From Acidithiobacillus ferrooxidans ATCC 23270 (GTDB lineage Bacteria; Pseudomonadota; Gammaproteobacteria; Acidithiobacillales; Acidithiobacillaceae): a stretch of DNA of 64,000 bases. The notes beneath the pieces are model-generated. The model worked only from the letters and a program-made list of their open reading frames with translations. It ran no database searches and was not told the origin of the DNA. Made by a program: the position numbers and the translations under genes. Shown here in pieces: positions 61,852-64,000 of the stretch. Within the stretch, counting starts at the first letter, position 1, and every line of letters begins with the position of its first letter. Where the stretch lies: assembly GCF_000021485.1 (NCBI RefSeq), contig NC_011761.1, positions 1,270,001 through 1,334,000 of the forward strand. The letters run 5' to 3'.

Positions 61852-62990
61852 CTGCGCTGGAAATCCCGCTCTCGGACCCCGACATCAGCACCAGCGAACT
61901 GGAGGCCGTAGAGGCGGTATTGCGTTCCACCCGCATCAGCGCCGGGGAACAAGTGGAGGCCTTCGAAGCGGCGTTTGCCGCCTATCACGGGCGGCGCTAC
62001 GCCGTCGCCGTCGCCAGTCCGACCCTGGCGTTGATGCTCTGTCTGCGCGCCTACGAACTCGAGGCGGGCGATGAAGTCATTCTCTCGCCCTATAGCTGGT
62101 GGCAGATCGGGCATGCCCTCGCGTGGTACGGGGTTCAACCGGTATTCGCGGATATCGACTACTACTCCGGCACGATCTCCCCCAAAGGGGCTGAGACCCT
62201 GATCACGGAGAAAACCGGGGCGATCCTCGCCGGCAATACCAAGGGGCATCCCGCCTTTTGGCGGGAACTGCGCACGATGGCCAACGAAAATGGCCTGATT
62301 CTGCTGGAAGATTCGACGGAGGCCATCGGCTCCCGTTATCAGGACAAACTGGTCGGCAGCTTTGGAGACAGCGCTATTTTTGCCTTTGCCCAGCCCTCTG
62401 CCCTGGTTTGTGGAGAAGGTGCCATGATCGTCACGGACGATACTGAAACCGTCAGCCGTCTGCGTCAATATCGTGCGCGGGGCATCAGTGATCGGGGCTC
62501 GGTGGTGGCGCCTACCCGCCCACCTCTGCAGGCAGAAATGAGCGATATTCAGGCTGCCATAGGGCTGGTCCAGCTCGCCCGTCTGGACGGCATCTTGCAA
62601 CGTCGACGGCAGGTGGAAGCACTTTACTTTGAATACATGAAGTCCTTTGAAGGGATCAAGGATCCCTACCATGGGCCGGATGCCACCGCGGTGCACTGGT
62701 TTGTGTACGAAGTACACCTCGGTACCCGGTTCAGCCGCAGCAGTCGGGATGCCATTGTCACCGATCTCCGCGCCCAGGGTATCGAGGCGGCCTCTTACTG
62801 CCTGCCCATGCATACCCAATCCTATTATCGCGAGCGGGGCGGCGGTCACTGTCCAACCGCCGTGCGGGTGTCCGACCGCACCCTGATCCTGCCTTTTCAC
62901 CCACGTCTGGGCGAAGAGGAAATCGCATTTATCATCGAAACCTTGAAGGATGCATCCGTCAACGTGGGTGCGGGCGCCGCCATTTATTAG
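61848..62990 (+). CDS. DegT/DnrJ/EryC1/StrS-fold protein lacking the PLP lysine
   Basis: 380-residue protein with the DegT aminotransferase fold: IPLSDPDISTSELEAVEAVL, EVILSPYSWWQIGHAL, LLEDSTEAIGSRYQDKLVGSFGD and PTRPPLQAEMSDIQAAIGLVQL. In family members the stretch FSFhpnKnittGEGG holds the Schiff-base lysine. Here it reads FAFAQPSALVCGEGA, with Ser184 in place of Lys. It cannot form the usual internal aldimine, so it may be a PMP-dependent enzyme, a regulator or a partner-binding protein. Similar DegT genes occur in other nif clusters. Confidence 0.85.
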   Translation: MTALEIPLSDPDISTSELEAVEAVLRSTRISAGEQVEAFEAAFAAYHGRRYAVAVASPTLALMLCLRAYELEAGDEVILSPYSWWQIGHALAWYGVQPVFADIDYYSGTISPKGAETLITEKTGAILAGNTKGHPAFWRELRTMANENGLILLEDSTEAIGSRYQDKLVGSFGDSAIFAFAQPSALVCGEGAMIVTDDTETVSRLRQYRARGISDRGSVVAPTRPPLQAEMSDIQAAIGLVQLARLDGILQRRRQVEALYFEYMKSFEGIKDPYHGPDATAVHWFVYEVHLGTRFSRSSRDAIVTDLRAQGIEAASYCLPMHTQSYYRERGGGHCPTAVRVSDRTLILPFHPRLGEEEIAFIIETLKDASVNVGAGAAIY

Positions 62991-63031
62991 TGCGTTGTTT
63001 TTACGTTTATTTTTATAGAGGAGAAGATTGA

Positions 63032-63337
63032 ATGCCCATTATCACCATCAAACCCAGCGGTAAAACCGTCGAGATGCCCGTGGGGGCCAGTCTCGCCGCC
63101 GCGGTGATCGCTGCCGGTGAACCCATGGTCCTGAAGTGTGAAGGCAAAGGCGAATGCGATAGCTGTCATATTTTCGTCCAGGAAGGGCGGAAGAGCGTGT
63201 CGAAGATCCAGCGTCTGGAAAATGAACGACTGGATAGCATCGTTGGGGTTGGCAGCAAATCCCGTCTGGCCTGTCAGGCCATGATCGGCGAAGAAGATGT
63301 CGTTATAGAACTTTTGGGTTTTTCTTCTGGCTTATAA
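63032..63337 (+). CDS. 2Fe-2S ferredoxin
   Basis: 101-residue ferredoxin-fold protein with CEGKGECDSC (C-x5-C-x2-C) and a late RLACQAMIGEEDVVI, like the FeSII and ferredoxins at 45968/46337. It is the third of this kind in the window. It has a GAGGAG box 9 bases upstream. Electron carrier for the nifB operon or nitrogenase is likely. Confidence 0.87.
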   Translation: MPIITIKPSGKTVEMPVGASLAAAVIAAGEPMVLKCEGKGECDSCHIFVQEGRKSVSKIQRLENERLDSIVGVGSKSRLACQAMIGEEDVVIELLGFSSGL

Positions 63338-63347
63338 GGAGACCATT

Positions 63348-63572
63348 ATGGAGCAAACGCTCGTCGTGATCCATGTACGTTTTGCCAACGATGGCAGTGT
63401 GCGGGAAATTGGCGAGTGTCCCAGCGGGACCAATCCCCAGGACTGGTTCAATGCGCTGAGCAGACACTCTGCCAATGGTTATGAATCCCTCTCCGGGGGA
63501 AGAGGCATTTTTCGCCTCGAACCAGCGGTCATCGAACAGGTCAAGGCTGCGGTTCTTTCTCTCGCTACATAA
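63348..63572 (+). CDS. Small unknown protein of the nifB operon
   Basis: 74 residues: TLVVIHVRFANDGSVREIGECPSGTNPQDWFNALS, SLSGGRGIFRLEP. It has a strong AAGGAG box. No family recognised, but it is tightly packed between the ferredoxin and the SIR2-like gene and so probably real. Confidence 0.65.
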   Translation: MEQTLVVIHVRFANDGSVREIGECPSGTNPQDWFNALSRHSANGYESLSGGRGIFRLEPAVIEQVKAAVLSLAT

Positions 63573-63578
63573 GGAAGC

Positions 63579-64000
63579 ATGATTATGGACAAGGATCTTT
63601 CGGAAATCTTCAGCGGCCTTGCGGAAGGGCGCATCATTCCGTATCTCGGCCCCGGCCTGTTGCCGGAGGCCGGAGCCACCCTGCCCAGCGGGATGCCGGC
63701 ATTGGCGGAAGTGCTCAGCGGCCAGGTGACGGTGCCTCACAAGGTTCGGCGCAATCTCACCGGGGCCGCGCAGTATATCGAGAACTTCAAGCACCGCAAG
63801 ACCCTCGTGGGCATGATGGACAAGACCTTTGCCGGGGATCCGCCGATCCATCCCTTGCAGCGCGACCTGGCCGCCCGAAAACTCCCGTTGATCGTCCACC
63901 TCTGGTACGACAACGGTATGGCCAAAGCGTTGGCCGAACAGGGTACACGCTGGGGCCGTATCCAGGGACTCAGTCAGACCGAGCATTATGGCGACTGGAC
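63579..64000 (+). CDS. SIR2-like protein, truncated by window end
   Basis: 141 codons are visible with no stop. The N-terminus MIMDKDLSEIFSGLAEGRIIPYLGPGLLPEAG resembles the NAD-binding Gly loop of SIR2-like proteins, and HPLQRDLAARKLPLIVHLWYDNGMAKAL resembles the second conserved helix and strand of the SIR2_2 group. Such genes occur as nif accessory genes and in defence systems. The rest of the protein lies beyond this window, so the domain call is moderate. An ATG at 63585 is an alternative start. Confidence 0.6.
   Translation, partial: MIMDKDLSEIFSGLAEGRIIPYLGPGLLPEAGATLPSGMPALAEVLSGQVTVPHKVRRNLTGAAQYIENFKHRKTLVGMMDKTFAGDPPIHPLQRDLAARKLPLIVHLWYDNGMAKALAEQGTRWGRIQGLSQTEHYGDW

Overview
This window is a large, dense nitrogen-fixation island from a bacterium that looks like an Acidithiobacillus (ferrooxidans group) or a close gammaproteobacterial or acidithiobacillial autotroph. 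That assignment is inferred from the gene set and layout: a CbbY-type phosphatase beside the island, a Mo-nitrogenase cluster with fixABCX, draTG and an oxygen-sensitive type of NifA, and many proteobacterial nif accessory genes. No sequence search was possible. I saw no tRNA, rRNA, CRISPR array or insertion sequence.

Layout. (1) 1-5.9 kb holds flanking housekeeping genes: cbbY-like phosphatase, a Fur-family regulator, peroxiredoxin Bcp, a PIN-PhoH ATPase and arginine decarboxylase. (2) 5.9-11.9 kb (minus strand) is fixABCX with a trailing set of small accessory genes, a glutathione transferase and a FAH-family hydrolase. (3) 12.2-26.3 kb (plus strand) starts at a near-perfect sigma54 promoter with NifA-type upstream sites. 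It runs colinearly through a truncated haemoglobin, TonB-dependent receptors (one internally deleted), exbB-exbD-tonB, two FecB/MolA-like binding proteins, two FecCD permeases, one ATPase and a leaderless ModA-like protein. This looks like a nif-coupled metal (molybdenum or iron) import system. (4) 26.4-30.1 kb (minus) encodes a cation efflux protein, an OprD-like porin and an oxyanion-binding protein. A divergent sigma54 promoter then drives an AAA+ ATPase and a small partner (30.2-32.4 kb).

(5) 32.5-40.1 kb (minus) is a sigma54/NifA-type operon: A-type carrier, nifU, nifS, nifV, cysE, nifW, a SagB-like double nitroreductase, a rhodanese-ankyrin protein and a zinc-ribbon protein. (6) 40.3-50.9 kb (minus) is the structural operon nifH-D-K, a Shethna FeSII-like ferredoxin, a second 2Fe-2S ferredoxin, nifE-N-X, two NifX-associated small genes, fdxB, nifQ and an unknown gene, closed by a clear hairpin terminator. 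(7) 51.2-55.6 kb (plus), divergent from nifH, carries a degenerate receiver protein, draT, a draG fused to a NifO/ArsC-like domain, and nifA. (8) 55.7-64 kb (plus) is a sigma54/NifA-type nifB operon: nifB, fdxN, an A-type carrier, a TPR protein, an LRV repeat protein, two tandem nifZ, a second cysteine desulfurase, nifT, a DegT-fold protein without the PLP lysine, a 2Fe-2S ferredoxin, and a SIR2-like gene cut by the window end.

How it works together. NifA with sigma54 probably switches on five or more divergent operons. FixABCX and several ferredoxins would feed electrons to NifH. NifU/NifS/A-type carriers and NifB/E/N/X/Q/V would build the cofactors. DraT/DraG would switch NifH off and on by ADP-ribosylation. 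FeSII, the truncated globin and CysE would help with oxygen and cysteine demand. The TonB/ABC locus would supply the metal. Most operon and promoter statements are inferences from spacing and motif matches.
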